A DNA stretch of 64,000 bases from a gamma proteobacterium HIMB55 (GTDB lineage Bacteria; Pseudomonadota; Gammaproteobacteria; Pseudomonadales; Halieaceae), in the NCBI GenBank assembly GCA_000227505.4, contig AGIF02000001.1, forward strand, positions 2,624,035 to 2,688,034, given 5' to 3'. This document shows, one piece after another, positions 46,693 through 62,478 of this stretch. The translations under genes were made by a program, and so were the position numbers. The number at the start of each line of letters is the position of its first letter. The first letter of the stretch is position 1. The notes beneath the pieces are model-generated. The model was not told the DNA's origin, made no database searches, and saw only the letters and a program-made list of their open reading frames with translations.

Positions 46693-49098
46693 CTAGAAAA
46701 GCCCGTCTAAATCCTCGCCGTCCTTGCCTTCGCGTGTTTTACCTGCCGGTGTGAACTCTTCTAGGAAAACTTCCCAGATTGAAGATGACTGCGAGCTCGT
46801 TCGTGTGCCTGACTCTTTATCGATTCGGAGTCGCACTACACCCGGTGGCATCTCTGCGGCCGCCTCCTCAGGAGGTAAAGCTACCCGCATATAATCGATC
46901 CAGATCGGTAGTGCCGCCGTTCCACCAAACTCTCGACGACCCAGAAGGCTATAGTCATCGAACCCAACCCAAGTGGTGGTAACCAGATCTCGGTTGTAAC
47001 CTGAGAACCACGCATCTCGTGGGCCGTTTGTGGTGCCGGTTTTTCCTGCGAGGTCATCGCGCTCCAAAACTCGGGCTCTTCGTCCTGTTCCTCGCTTGAT
47101 GACATCCTCAAGCATTGAAGTGAGTACGTATGTCACGCGCTCGTCAATGATACGGGGGGCTTCGCGAAACTCAGGTTCCGCCGGCTCGAATAGGTCTTCA
47201 ATCCGTGAGATTTCGTCTGGCTCGTCCCCAGCCGACGGGTTCTCGCATTCGCGACAGACAATAAGGGGATCGCTTTGGAAAATAATGTTGCCATCAACAT
47301 CCTCAATGCGATCGATCAGCCAGGGCTCAACTCGAAATCCACCATTTGCAATTGCGGTATACCCTCGTGCGATATCTAGCGGCGTGAAGGCGTGGGTGCC
47401 CAGTGCTAGTGTCAGATTGGGTTGCATTTCTTCGACGTCGAATCCTGTGCGATCGGCCATCTCAATCAGTTTTCTAACACCGAGTTGTTGTAGAACCCGA
47501 ATGGATACCAAATTTCGCGAGAATGTGAGCGCCTCTCTTACCCTGGTTGGCCCATAAAATCGCCCGCTGTCATTCTCCGGTCGCCACAGGTCCTCATCGG
47601 TAAGATTGCCTACAACCACCGGCGCATCGTTAATGAGTGTCGCAGGGTGAATGCCGTTCTCGATTGCGGCGGCGTAAAGAAATGCCTTGAAGTTCGACCC
47701 TGGCTGTCGTTTCGCCTGCGTGGCTCTATTGAACTTGGATAAGACGAAGCCCATGCCGCCGACGAGCGCTTTAATAGATCCATCGGTAGGGTCCAGTGAA
47801 ACCAACGCGCCTTGAACTCTGGGTACTTGGGCTAGTTTATAGGAGTCACCTTTTTTGCTGACTCGGATAAGGTCACCGACTGAGAGTAGGTCAGCTATTT
47901 CAGTCGGGCGAGCACTGCGACGGTCTTCCGTAACGTATCTGCGAATTTTTCGGAGATCGCCCTGCCAGGACAAACGCCCCTGCTCGCCGCCCCGAATAAG
48001 CAGTGTTGCACCTTCAGAATCGATGGCGGTCACGATCGCAGGGAGGAGATCTGCAACAACAGGCATTGCTCGCAAAGCCCGTTCCCAGCGCGGCGTCAGC
48101 GTCTCTGGTTGCTCATCCTCTAACGGCGGATGTCGTTGCTCGGGGCCTCGCCAGCCGTGGCGATTATCATAGGTGATTAGGCCGTCAATAACGGAGTCTC
48201 GCGCGGCCTGCTGCAGGTTGCCATCGACGGTTGTGTGAACCACATACCCATCGTTGTAGGCTACGCTGCCTAATTTCTCGACTGCAACTTGTCGTGCCAT
48301 TTCGGCAACGTAATCGGCATCGACCTCTACTCTCAGTCCATAGAAGGATGCGACATCGACGCTTTCCACTGCCTCGTTGTAAGCGGCTTGATCAATCATG
48401 CCTAGCGTCAGCATGCGGCCTAAAATCCAATTGCGCCTCACTTCACTGCGAGAGGGGTTGCTGAGCGGATTGTTGCGAGAGGGTGCCTGAGGTACGCCTG
48501 CAAGCATGGCGTGCTCCGCCAGGGTTAATTCCGACAGTGATTTTCCGTAGTAGGTTTGAGCGGCAGTTTCAAAGCCATAGCTTCGATGACCAAGAAACAC
48601 GCGGTTCACGTAGAGCTCAAGAATCTGCTCTTTTGAGAGACGTTGCTCAATCTCGAGTGCTAAGAGGATTTCGGTGAATTTCCGGATGAAGGTTTGATCC
48701 AAGGTTAAAAAGAAGTTGCGAGCCACCTGCATAGTGATGGTGGAGCCGCCGCTCTGCTTGCTGCCGGTAGCGACCAGCTCCGACACCGCGCGCGCGAGAC
48801 CTAGAAAGTCGATGCCCGCGTGTTCAAAAAAGCCGTCGTCCTCGGCGGCCAAAAGCGCGTTAATAAAGGTCTCTGGCAGATCTTCATAGCGTGCAGGGAT
48901 TCGTTTCTGCTCACCAAATTGGCCAATGAGCTGGCCATCAGCGCTCAGGATTCGCAGCGGCGTTTGTAGTTTTATATCCTGAAGCGCTTCAGCCTCGGGT
49001 AGCTTGGGGCTGAGATAGAGATACAGCCCAGCCAGCCACCAAATTGCGGCGACAGCGATTAGCGCGAGTGCGTGCAAACTTTTATTTACAACAGCCAA
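46693..49098 (-). CDS. mrcA: Penicillin-binding protein 1A (class A)
   Basis: Bifunctional peptidoglycan glycosyltransferase and transpeptidase. One N-terminal membrane helix, glycosyltransferase (about 55-220) with EDDGFFEHAGID, GGSTITMQVARNFFL and ELYVNRVFLGHRSYG, an OB-like insert, then transpeptidase motifs SNFK (RQPGSNFKAFLY), SRN and KTGTT. 801 residues. The start is TTG at 49098, 8 bp after GGAG, the only start after an in-frame stop. Divergent from aroK; pilMNOPQ, usual between them in Pseudomonas, is absent. Confidence 0.95.
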   Translation of the reverse strand: MAVVNKSLHALALIAVAAIWWLAGLYLYLSPKLPEAEALQDIKLQTPLRILSADGQLIGQFGEQKRIPARYEDLPETFINALLAAEDDGFFEHAGIDFLGLARAVSELVATGSKQSGGSTITMQVARNFFLTLDQTFIRKFTEILLALEIEQRLSKEQILELYVNRVFLGHRSYGFETAAQTYYGKSLSELTLAEHAMLAGVPQAPSRNNPLSNPSRSEVRRNWILGRMLTLGMIDQAAYNEAVESVDVASFYGLRVEVDADYVAEMARQVAVEKLGSVAYNDGYVVHTTVDGNLQQAARDSVIDGLITYDNRHGWRGPEQRHPPLEDEQPETLTPRWERALRAMPVVADLLPAIVTAIDSEGATLLIRGGEQGRLSWQGDLRKIRRYVTEDRRSARPTEIADLLSVGDLIRVSKKGDSYKLAQVPRVQGALVSLDPTDGSIKALVGGMGFVLSKFNRATQAKRQPGSNFKAFLYAAAIENGIHPATLINDAPVVVGNLTDEDLWRPENDSGRFYGPTRVREALTFSRNLVSIRVLQQLGVRKLIEMADRTGFDVEEMQPNLTLALGTHAFTPLDIARGYTAIANGGFRVEPWLIDRIEDVDGNIIFQSDPLIVCRECENPSAGDEPDEISRIEDLFEPAEPEFREAPRIIDERVTYVLTSMLEDVIKRGTGRRARVLERDDLAGKTGTTNGPRDAWFSGYNRDLVTTTWVGFDDYSLLGRREFGGTAALPIWIDYMRVALPPEEAAAEMPPGVVRLRIDKESGTRTSSQSSSIWEVFLEEFTPAGKTREGKDGEDLDGLF

Positions 49099-49324
49099 AC
49101 AAGGATCTCCGGCTCAATAACACCCTATTTTGGCGTAAAAATTGGGGCGAAATTCGAGTACTTCGTCACATTCTACCCTAGGAGATCTACTAGGTGTCGG
49201 GACTTTATTTAGAAGCACGGCTAACACCAATAAAAAGGTAGAAACCCTGATCTTTATTACGCCACGTATTCTCTCGGAGGTGTTGCTCGATTAAGCTCTA
49301 GCCTGCTCATAAGTAGGTTCGAAC

Positions 49325-49849
49325 ATGCGTGTCTTTTTGGTCGGTCCGCCCGGCTCAGGAAAATCTACCGTAGGCAAGCATTTGGCTACGCATCTAAATG
49401 CCCGCTTCTTTGATCTCGATGAGGTTATCAAGGAGCGCGCAGGCGCTGATATACCCTGGATTTTTGATGTCGAGGGCGAAAGTGGTTTTCGCGATCGCGA
49501 GGAAGCGGTTGTTGCCGACTTTGCGCATCATGATGATGTCGTAGTAGCAACGGGTGGAGGAGTCGTACTGCGTGAAGCAAATCGTATGGCGATGAAGGCG
49601 AATTGTACGGTGGTCTATCTCTCTGCAACGCTCGATACTCTGGTTGCACGAACAGCGGGTAAGGATAAACGACCGCTTTTGGCGAGGAAGGATCCGCGCC
49701 CCATCTTGACGGAGATGCTCAAGGTGCGCGGGCCTCTTTATAATGAGGTCGCTGATATTACGGTTTTGTCTACCGGAGGGTCTGCTAAAAAGCTAGCTTC
49801 AATGATCGCTGGTAAACTAACCGAACACTCAGCAGCCTCAAGGAACTGA
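49325..49849 (+). CDS. aroK: Shikimate kinase
   Basis: ATP-dependent 3-phosphorylation of shikimate in the aromatic pathway. 174 residues: P-loop GPPGSGKSTVGKHLA, shikimate-binding FFDLDEVIKERAG, the FRDREEAVV helix, VATGGGVVLRE, and lid KDKRPLLARK. Starts ATG 49325. The 226 bp before it (to ponA) contain no gene. Followed by aroB after 54 bp. Confidence 0.96.
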   Translation: MRVFLVGPPGSGKSTVGKHLATHLNARFFDLDEVIKERAGADIPWIFDVEGESGFRDREEAVVADFAHHDDVVVATGGGVVLREANRMAMKANCTVVYLSATLDTLVARTAGKDKRPLLARKDPRPILTEMLKVRGPLYNEVADITVLSTGGSAKKLASMIAGKLTEHSAASRN

Positions 49850-49903
49850 CAGCTCGATTTTTACTCAATAAGAGTGGGATGCTGACCGAGAAAGCATGAG
49901 TGA

Positions 49904-51040
49904 TTGAGCGAAAAGAAATTAGCGTTAGACCCGCAAGAGACCAGTAAATTGAACACACCTGCCCCTGCCGTTAACGTCCCCCTCAATTCCGAGTCAATAG
50001 ATCGGAGCTATCCGATTTTTATCGAGGGTGGCCTGTTGAGCGATAGTGGGTTGCTCGACCAATTGCTTCGCGATAGAAGCGTATGTTTGGTCACCAACAA
50101 CACCGTATCTGAACTTTACCTAAGTCAAGTTCTCACTACTCTTGGTGCCGACAGGAAAGTAAGCATTGTTTCGCTTCCTGATGGCGAACAGTTCAAAACA
50201 ATAGCCGCTTTTGACCAGGTACTTACCACCGCTTTGGAAGAAAAGCATGAAAGAAGCACTGTCTTCATTGCTTTGGGTGGTGGTGTGGTCGGTGACATTA
50301 CGGGCTTTTCTGCCTCCGCTTTTTTGCGCGGCGCAGACTTTATCCAGATGCCAACCACGTTGCTTGCTCAGGTGGATTCCTCGGTTGGCGGGAAGACAGG
50401 CATCAACCATTCAATGGGAAAAAACCTCATTGGTGCTTTTCACCAGCCAATGGCTGTTTTGTGCGACACGCAGACGTTAACGACGCTCCCTGATAGAGAG
50501 TTTTCGGCGGGTATCGCGGAGGTGATCAAATACGGTTTGATAGCGGATAAAGCGTTTTTTTATGACCTCATTGAAAATGCTTTGGCGCTCAAAAGTCGTG
50601 ACCCTGATGTACTAGCGTCAGTCATTGCACGCTGCTGCGCCATCAAAGCCGATGTTGTCAGTCGCGATGAGCGCGAGGGTGGGGTCCGGGCAATTCTCAA
50701 TCTTGGCCACACCTTTGGCCATGCCATCGAGAAGGAGCAGGGCTTTGGTGAATGGTTACATGGCGAGGCAGTCGCGGCAGGCATGGTTATGGCGACCCGC
50801 ATTTCCGTATCTAGAGGGCGTGTTTCCAGCGACGTGCTGGATGATCTTTTAATGTTTCTAAAAATCTTCGATTTACCCTGTGCTCCGCCAAGCGGCATGA
50901 CGGCAGAGGTATTTCTCAGTGCTATGCAGGGCGACAAAAAAGTTCAGGCCGGACGTATCCGTTACATTCTTCTTTCGGAACTCGGCGAGGCGCTGATTGT
51001 TGACGACGTGAGTGAATCCGAAATTGCTGACTGTCTGTAA
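49904..51040 (+). CDS. aroB: 3-dehydroquinate synthase
   Basis: Second step of the shikimate pathway; NAD- and zinc-dependent. Motifs GGGVVGDITGFSASAFLRG (NAD), TTLLAQVDSSVGGKTGIN, and metal ligands in NLGHTFGHAIE. No ATG or GTG lies between an in-frame stop at 49901 and the conserved RSYPIFIEGG, so it must start at TTG 49904 (378 residues) or TTG 49949. DamX, usually next in Pseudomonas and E. coli, is missing; gltB follows after 166 bp. Confidence 0.95.
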   Translation: MSEKKLALDPQETSKLNTPAPAVNVPLNSESIDRSYPIFIEGGLLSDSGLLDQLLRDRSVCLVTNNTVSELYLSQVLTTLGADRKVSIVSLPDGEQFKTIAAFDQVLTTALEEKHERSTVFIALGGGVVGDITGFSASAFLRGADFIQMPTTLLAQVDSSVGGKTGINHSMGKNLIGAFHQPMAVLCDTQTLTTLPDREFSAGIAEVIKYGLIADKAFFYDLIENALALKSRDPDVLASVIARCCAIKADVVSRDEREGGVRAILNLGHTFGHAIEKEQGFGEWLHGEAVAAGMVMATRISVSRGRVSSDVLDDLLMFLKIFDLPCAPPSGMTAEVFLSAMQGDKKVQAGRIRYILLSELGEALIVDDVSESEIADCL

Positions 51041-51206
51041 ACCTCTGATACACCTAGACATATAGCAGTGGTCCGCTGCCCCCAAATTGTAGAAAGAGCG
51101 CGAAAAGTGTAAACTACGCGGCCTTTTTGGCTGTGGCCTGCGCATTTAAGACATCGGTAATGCGTCAGTACTCAGTCCCGTTAAGATCAAGCGAGCAAGT
51201 TCTAGC

Positions 51207-57126
<5,920 letters not shown>

Positions 57127-57185
57127 ACATAAAAAGATCAGAGCGAGTTGCACATAGAGGCGGCCGCTCGGGGGATCCTGCCGCC

Positions 57186-58250
57186 ATGGCAACACTGCAA
57201 AATGATAGATTTTTGCGGGCGCTTTTACGTGAGCCCGTAGACCGAACCCCGCTTTGGATGATGCGACAAGCGGGACGTTACCTACCAGAATACCGCGCCA
57301 CACGAGCACAAGCTGGTAGCTTCATGGGGCTTTGTACCCAGCCTGAGCTGGCATGCGAAGTCACCATGCAGCCGCTTCGACGCTACGATATGGACGCTGC
57401 TATTCTTTTTTCCGATATTTTGACCATTCCTGATGCGATGGGCTTGGGCCTTTACTTCACTGAAGGCGAGGGACCTAGATTTGAGCGACCACTGTCTTCG
57501 GAGGCGGATATCGCTGCGCTTGAGCCGAACAAGGCAAGGGATGAGCTAGGTTACGTAATGGATGCAGTTGCCCTCATACGTAAGGAATTAAATGGCAAGG
57601 TGCCGCTGATTGGTTTCTCTGGATCTCCTTGGACACTCGCCACCTACATGGTGGAGGGCGGATCGTCTAAAGATTTCGCAAAGACTAAATCGCTAGCCTT
57701 TAACAACCCTGCAGCGATGCATCAGTTGCTCGATAAGCTGGCTGATGCGGTAGCGGTGTACCTGAAAACTCAGGTAGAGCAGGGAGCACAAGCTTTGCAA
57801 ATCTTTGATACCTGGGGTGGTTCCTTGAGTCACGAGGCCTATCAAGAGTTCTCGCTACGTTATATGCAAGCTGTGATTGAGCGACTGCCTCGTGAGGCTG
57901 ACGGTCGGCGTGTACCGATCATTGTATTCACCAAGGGTGGTGGACAATGGTTAGAGCAAATTGCAGATTGTGGTGCAGATGCCGTGGGACTTGACTGGAC
58001 GACCGACATCGGCAGTGCACGAGCGCGAGTGGGCGACAAAGTGGCGCTCCAAGGGAATATGGATCCGGCCATGCTTAATGCTAATCCTGAGCGAATCCGC
58101 GAAGAGGTTGCCAAAATACTCGCGGGTTATGGCAATGGCACGGGCCACGTGTTCAACCTTGGACACGGAATCACGCCCGGAATTGACCCTGAGTGCGTTG
58201 GTGCCATGGTTGATGCAGTGATCGAGCTCTCGCCCGCTTACCACTCGTAA
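57186..58250 (+). CDS. hemE: Uroporphyrinogen decarboxylase
   Basis: Decarboxylates uroporphyrinogen III to coproporphyrinogen III in heme (and bacteriochlorophyll) synthesis. 354 residues. N-terminal [17 protein letters not shown] and central [16 protein letters not shown] are the family signatures; the catalytic Asp is in [15 protein letters not shown]. Follows gltD by 59 bp, as in Pseudomonas. Its end overlaps the convergent cysE end by 13 bp. Confidence 0.97.
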   Translation: MATLQNDRFLRALLREPVDRTPLWMMRQAGRYLPEYRATRAQAGSFMGLCTQPELACEVTMQPLRRYDMDAAILFSDILTIPDAMGLGLYFTEGEGPRFERPLSSEADIAALEPNKARDELGYVMDAVALIRKELNGKVPLIGFSGSPWTLATYMVEGGSSKDFAKTKSLAFNNPAAMHQLLDKLADAVAVYLKTQVEQGAQALQIFDTWGGSLSHEAYQEFSLRYMQAVIERLPREADGRRVPIIVFTKGGGQWLEQIADCGADAVGLDWTTDIGSARARVGDKVALQGNMDPAMLNANPERIREEVAKILAGYGNGTGHVFNLGHGITPGIDPECVGAMVDAVIELSPAYHS

Positions 58251-59077
58251 TCGGTTAGCTCGTGATTCATGTTGAGCGCGGGGAGATCTGAATCTGGTCT
58301 CCCCACTACCTTGGCGGGCACACCTGCAACGGTTGTATGCGCAGGCACATCTTTGAGTACTACGCTGCCGGCTCCGACTTTAGCGCCGTCGCCAACGTGG
58401 ATATTCCCTAAGATCTTTGCGCCTGCACTGATCAGCACACCGTCACCGATTTTTGGATGTCGGTCACCGTGCTCCTTACCGGTTCCGCCCAATGTGACAC
58501 TCTGCAGTATGGAAACCTTGTTACCAACGACGGCGGTCTCGCCCACCACCAGACCTGTGGCGTGATCGAGCATGATTCCGCTGCCGAATTGTGCAGCAGG
58601 GTGAATATCGACACCAAACTTCATCGACGCACGGCTTTGCATAAGCAGTGCCAACGATTTGCGATTTTGATGCCACAACCAATTCGCAACTCGGTGTAGT
58701 TGGAGTGCATGGAAGCCTTTGAAAAACAAAAGCGGCAGGTGAAGGGACTCACAAGCTGAGTCTCGCTCAATGACCGCAAGAAGGTCAGCACGCATGGCGC
58801 CTCGAATATCGTCGTTGGTAGTAAATGCCTCGGAGATCACATTGCAGAGCACGCGCGCTGGAACAGTTGCACAATCGACTTGGTGACCTAGTTGAGAACT
58901 CAGCGCGCTTTCAAGACTCGAGTGACTCAAAACCGAAGCGTTTAAAAAATCTGCCATCATCGGCTCATTGCGCACGAGGTCTTTAACTTCACCGCATATT
59001 TGGAGCCAGACTGGATCCTGCGCGTGTTCTTCTTTTGTGTTGGGCAGTGCTTGAAGTGCCATTTTGATCTCCGTCAA
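58238..59077 (-). CDS. cysE: Serine O-acetyltransferase
   Basis: First step of cysteine synthesis. 279 residues, near the E. coli length of 273. All-alpha N-terminal domain, then a left-handed beta-helix of hexapeptide repeats: [29 protein letters not shown] (catalytic His and Asp), [25 protein letters not shown], ending AGVPAKVVG. Overlaps hemE at the 3' end. Next to it, 18 bp upstream, ends nothing related on the same strand: the TrmB-like gene precedes it. Confidence 0.96.
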   Translation of the reverse strand: MTEIKMALQALPNTKEEHAQDPVWLQICGEVKDLVRNEPMMADFLNASVLSHSSLESALSSQLGHQVDCATVPARVLCNVISEAFTTNDDIRGAMRADLLAVIERDSACESLHLPLLFFKGFHALQLHRVANWLWHQNRKSLALLMQSRASMKFGVDIHPAAQFGSGIMLDHATGLVVGETAVVGNKVSILQSVTLGGTGKEHGDRHPKIGDGVLISAGAKILGNIHVGDGAKVGAGSVVLKDVPAHTTVAGVPAKVVGRPDSDLPALNMNHELTDYEW

Positions 59078-59095
59078 CTTGTGAGCAACAGTACC

Positions 59096-59779
59096 TTAGT
59101 CGTGCGGATGTTCTCCAGCAGCTTCGACCAAAATCGCCTCGCATTGCCACAGATTCTCACTATTCGCGCTGTACTTTCGCTCAAAAAGGGTGAGCGGATC
59201 AGTCGGTTTAATCTCGGAGACTTCGCTCCGATAATCAAGGAGCGCCATACCTACCGAAAACTCCCTCACGTAGGTCAACCAGTTGCTGCGAAGTGTCACC
59301 ATGCCACCCAAGGCTCTGAGTAGCGGGAACGCTGGATGCCCGTGGATACGTCGTTTTAAATGCGACTTTTTGGGCCATGGATTGGGATAAAGCAAATAGT
59401 GTCGATGGCAGCGTATGCCCGCCTGCGCCAATACCGCCCATGTATGTTCGCAACTCGCCCTGATCAAGTGGTAGTTGTCGGTGTTGCCCGGCACATGTCT
59501 TGAGAGCCTATCTTCTGACTTGTCGATACCTATCACCAGGGCCTCGGGATACAAGCCTGCGAGCTTTGCGGTACTCATTCCTGTCCCGCAAAATGAATCC
59601 AAGATGAGAGGGCCAGTGTGCGAGTTCACCAGAGAGATAATCTTTTCGGCGGCGACACGCGTGTGTTCAGGTATGGGCTCTTGCCAAGTGCTCTGTAGGT
59701 GCTTCTTAACGGTTATCAAGAGGTCTTCATGGATATCACTCTGCTTGGAGTGAACACTTGATATGGATTCATGCTTCAT
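59096..59779 (-). CDS. TrmB-like SAM-dependent methyltransferase (divergent)
   Basis: About 227 residues from the ATG at 59779 (a GTG at 59791 is also open). SAM motif LDSFCGTGMSTAKLA, then YPNPWPKKSHLKRRIHGHPAF, resembling the tRNA m7G46 enzyme's FPDPWxKxRHxKRR. However, the aspartates of PDPW and of the later TDW segment are both Asn here (Asn137 and Asn170 counting from the GTG). This may be a specialised paralogue; the normal TrmB should lie elsewhere. It precedes cysE by 18 bp and diverges from an acyltransferase gene. Confidence 0.75.
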   Translation of the reverse strand: MKHESISSVHSKQSDIHEDLLITVKKHLQSTWQEPIPEHTRVAAEKIISLVNSHTGPLILDSFCGTGMSTAKLAGLYPEALVIGIDKSEDRLSRHVPGNTDNYHLIRASCEHTWAVLAQAGIRCHRHYLLYPNPWPKKSHLKRRIHGHPAFPLLRALGGMVTLRSNWLTYVREFSVGMALLDYRSEVSEIKPTDPLTLFERKYSANSENLWQCEAILVEAAGEHPHD

Positions 59780-59874
59780 TTCTTGGGCCACCGCAGTCTA
59801 TAACTGTCATACCAATTGATGTCACTCCACGGTGCTGACATGATGGCCGCTGATTTTCAGGGGTAAGGGCCATC

Positions 59875-60603
59875 ATGAGGCGAGATTTGCGGCCGTTTTG
59901 GGTCAAGCGTCTATACCTTCGTATTCGAGCGTTGTGGATATGGTGGTTCTTAGCGCCTAGGTGTGAGGCCCTTGGTCCGCACGCTACCATCATGTCTCCT
60001 TGGTTCGTCATCATATCAGGCCCCAATATACGAATTGGACATTCGTTTACAGCGATTGGCGAGATGCACCATCCAGTGCAGATTGGCGTGTGGGGTCGTA
60101 ACTTCGGTGAAGGCCGTGTTGAGATTGGTGATGCTTGTTTGATGAGCCCCGGAGCAAGGATCTCTGCGAGCGACGAAATTGTGCTCGGCAACGGCTGCAT
60201 GATGGCTCATGGTAGCTACATCACAGACTCCGACTGGCATGGGCTCTACGATCGAGTGAATCGCGATGAAACAGCTAAACCCGTCCGGCTCGGTAACAAC
60301 GTCTGGCTTGGAGACCGCTCTACTGTTCTTAAGGGTGTTACGATCGGTGATAACAGCATTGTTGCGGCCAGTTCGGTAGTCACCAAGGACGTGCCAGCGA
60401 ATGTTATCGTCGCAGGCAACCCTGCGGTCATCGTGCGCGAACTCGACGAGTCGGCGGAGAGGTATACCCGTGAAGATATGTTTCGTGACCCTGCTGAAAC
60501 CATGGCGTATTTCCGTTCGCTCGATGAAACTCTTCTGGCAGAGAACACAACTTGGCGATGGCTGCTGAGTGCTATTTTTCCGCGATTTCGTCGAGAGCAA
60601 TAG
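59875..60603 (+). CDS. Left-handed beta-helix acyltransferase
   Basis: 242 residues. A basic, Trp-rich N-terminus leads into hexapeptide repeats: GRVEIGDACLMSPGARISASDEIVLGNGCMMAHGSYITDSDWHG, then VRLGNNVWLGDRSTVLKGVTIGDNSIVAASSVVTKDVPANVIVAGNPAV, as in sugar and maltose O-acetyltransferases, but with about 35 extra residues at the end. It may acetylate a sugar or a lipid head group; no neighbour fixes the substrate. Overlaps comF convergently by 32 bp. Confidence 0.8.
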   Translation: MRRDLRPFWVKRLYLRIRALWIWWFLAPRCEALGPHATIMSPWFVIISGPNIRIGHSFTAIGEMHHPVQIGVWGRNFGEGRVEIGDACLMSPGARISASDEIVLGNGCMMAHGSYITDSDWHGLYDRVNRDETAKPVRLGNNVWLGDRSTVLKGVTIGDNSIVAASSVVTKDVPANVIVAGNPAVIVRELDESAERYTREDMFRDPAETMAYFRSLDETLLAENTTWRWLLSAIFPRFRREQ

Positions 60604-61399
60604 ATGTGGTTTGCGCGACCGCGACCGTGAATCCATTAATTGACCTCGCGCCAGCGCTTCTCAATGCGCCTGCAGCCGCATTCAGAGTTGAACCACTGGT
60701 TACCACATCGTCGAGAAGAAGAATCTTTTTTCCGAACACACTTTCTGTCGCTTGGAAATGATCTGAGCTGATGTGCCGCTCATCGAGGCGTTTTAAGTGC
60801 TGGTAGGGCATCCTTTTCGAGGCTTTGAGCGTGGATAGCGGTCTGTCGACTACACCTTTTTTGGCCAGTGCATTCGCGAGCAGCCAGACCGGATCGAAGC
60901 CTCGAGTGAGTCGCCGCTGCCAATGACTCGGTATCACTGTGACGAGATCGTGATCAGGCATCGAGAACTTTCCCCTGGCAGCAAGCTCAGCAACAAGTTC
61001 AGCAATGTAGTTGGTGAGTTCTATCATCCCTTGATACTTCCAGCGGGTGATGAGGTCAGGCACAGCGCCTTGATAATTAAAGGCTGAGACCACCGTGTCG
61101 AGCGCGCCTAAGTCTTTGCTTTGGCGTTGTTGTTCGGTGTGTCTTGAGAGCGTTCTGTTGGCAAACCCCGATCGCTGAGACCGAGCAACACTGCTCCCGC
61201 TCAAACCGCCAGCGAAGCCCTCTCGCTCGGCAGATGCGATAGAGATCTTGCACGCGGAACATAGCCTGTCAGGCAGACGATGATGCTCGTCGCACAACGC
61301 ACAGCGTGGTTGTAGGACAGTCGTTAATATCTTGGTGCCGTATGAGCGGACGAGACTGGATTGCATGGCGAGGAAATCATTGAGAGCGTTCCAAGTCAC
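60572..61399 (-). CDS. comF: ComF family phosphoribosyltransferase-like protein
   Basis: Linked to DNA uptake in naturally competent bacteria; also proposed as a single-strand DNA handling or salvage protein. 275 residues from a GTG (AGGA just upstream); an ATG at 61366 is an alternative. Zinc cysteines CALC and CSAC near 33-52, and the PRPP loop ILLLDDVVTSGSTLNAAAGALRSAG near the C-terminus. Stands alone. The 205 bp before it hold no clear gene. Confidence 0.88.
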   Translation of the reverse strand: MTWNALNDFLAMQSSLVRSYGTKILTTVLQPRCALCDEHHRLPDRLCSACKISIASAEREGFAGGLSGSSVARSQRSGFANRTLSRHTEQQRQSKDLGALDTVVSAFNYQGAVPDLITRWKYQGMIELTNYIAELVAELAARGKFSMPDHDLVTVIPSHWQRRLTRGFDPVWLLANALAKKGVVDRPLSTLKASKRMPYQHLKRLDERHISSDHFQATESVFGKKILLLDDVVTSGSTLNAAAGALRSAGARSINGFTVAVAQTTSIALDEIAEK

Positions 61400-61604
61400 T
61401 GTCCTGTGTTCGTAATGCTGAGTAATGCCCAGAGGTGTCTAATGATGTTCGATGACCTGTTAAACTTACACTCGTTTGTAACTGTGAGCTCCAACTGAGT
61501 TTTTCTATTTCTTAGGGGTATGGGTTTTTCAGTGCCAGAAATCCTGACGCTAGTAAAAGTGCCAATACCTGTAATAGTGATAGCGCCGTACCTTGGATAA
61601 AAAA

Positions 61605-61817
61605 ATGAGCGATGAAGTAGGGAAGGATTTGAACAAGAACGACCCAGTTTTGACACCTGAAGATCAGGCGAGGGTTGATCATTTTATTTCGACAGGTGTG
61701 AACTCTACTGACAAAAAGCCCTTTCGCCCTATTCTGCTAGTCGTACTTTTGGTCTCCGTAGTGACAGGCTTCTCTCTGTTGAGTCAGTTGCTCGCGCGGA
61801 TGGCGGGCGTGTACTGA
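61605..61817 (+). CDS. DUF3094 small membrane protein
   Basis: 70 residues from the ATG at 61605; a TTG at 61593 is also open. The pattern LTPEDQARVDHFISTGVNS followed by KKPFRPILLVVLLVSVVTGFSLLSQLLAR is the DUF3094 signature of gammaproteobacteria, with one membrane helix. Function unknown. It stands alone, with an empty 139 bp after it. Confidence 0.75.
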   Translation: MSDEVGKDLNKNDPVLTPEDQARVDHFISTGVNSTDKKPFRPILLVVLLVSVVTGFSLLSQLLARMAGVY

Positions 61818-61956
61818 TCGCAAATTCCGGAAGTATATATGGCTGCCGGCTACAGCGGGTTAGCTGCGAGGCTCTTATTGTCGCGTTTTGCCGCAATGTG
61901 GCAGTGTGTTGCGAGCGTCTGTTTCGCTCACGTATGTGAAAACATTTTGAGTGTGC

Positions 61957-62478
61957 TCAGCCTCGCTTGAGGCGTCGCTCCTCAAAAATCAAAATCAACA
62001 TCAGGCCCAGAAGCACAAGTAAATTCAGCGAGTAAGAACCAATAACCATCAGTCTGTCGTCAGGAAGTGTACGCCACTGCCGAATGATGCCGCTGAAGAT
62101 GAAGTACGTTTGCACCCAGGCAATTACTGTAAACACGCGCTCGAGCTGCCAGTTGAAATTGATGGAAATCGTGCCGATTGTTACGAGAACAAATGCGATC
62201 AAGAAGCGTATTTGGTGTATTTGATAATCGGCAGCTTCACCGGTTACGGCTGCCGCCATGTATGGCTTAAGGAGACCTGAAAACCACCCCATCAGGTAAG
62301 TCAGGGTAAGGAACATCAAGAGTAACCAAGCGTTTCTGAAGAGCTTGGATTTTTGACTTACCGTTTGGCGCACACCTTGAAGGCCAAAAATCGGCATGTC
62401 CCGCAACAATGCGTCTAACTCTTCCTGAGACGGTGCAGGATTATTTTCGGAGTTATTGCCATTTTTTCTTTGCATCAC
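61957..62478 (-). CDS. Unrecognised membrane protein, four helices
   Basis: 173 residues; not recognised. Soluble acidic/Asn-rich N-terminus with SQEELDALLRDMPIFGLQGVRQTV, then about four hydrophobic segments (about 48-66, 90-106, 116-134, 148-166) and a basic end RRLKRG. The N-terminal part before the first helix might bind a partner. Starts GTG 62478 or ATG 62475, overlapping the stop of the upstream gene (GTGA), so the two form an operon. Confidence 0.7.
   Translation of the reverse strand: MMQRKNGNNSENNPAPSQEELDALLRDMPIFGLQGVRQTVSQKSKLFRNAWLLLMFLTLTYLMGWFSGLLKPYMAAAVTGEAADYQIHQIRFLIAFVLVTIGTISINFNWQLERVFTVIAWVQTYFIFSGIIRQWRTLPDDRLMVIGSYSLNLLVLLGLMLILIFEERRLKRG

Noticed and set aside
57160-57189. 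Closely packed NotI (GCGGCCGC), BamHI (GGATCC) and NcoI (CCATGG) sites just before the hemE start, resembling a cloning junction
   Set aside because: Sequence on both sides is continuous with a natural gltD-hemE order and shows no vector sequence; GC-rich coincidence is more likely.
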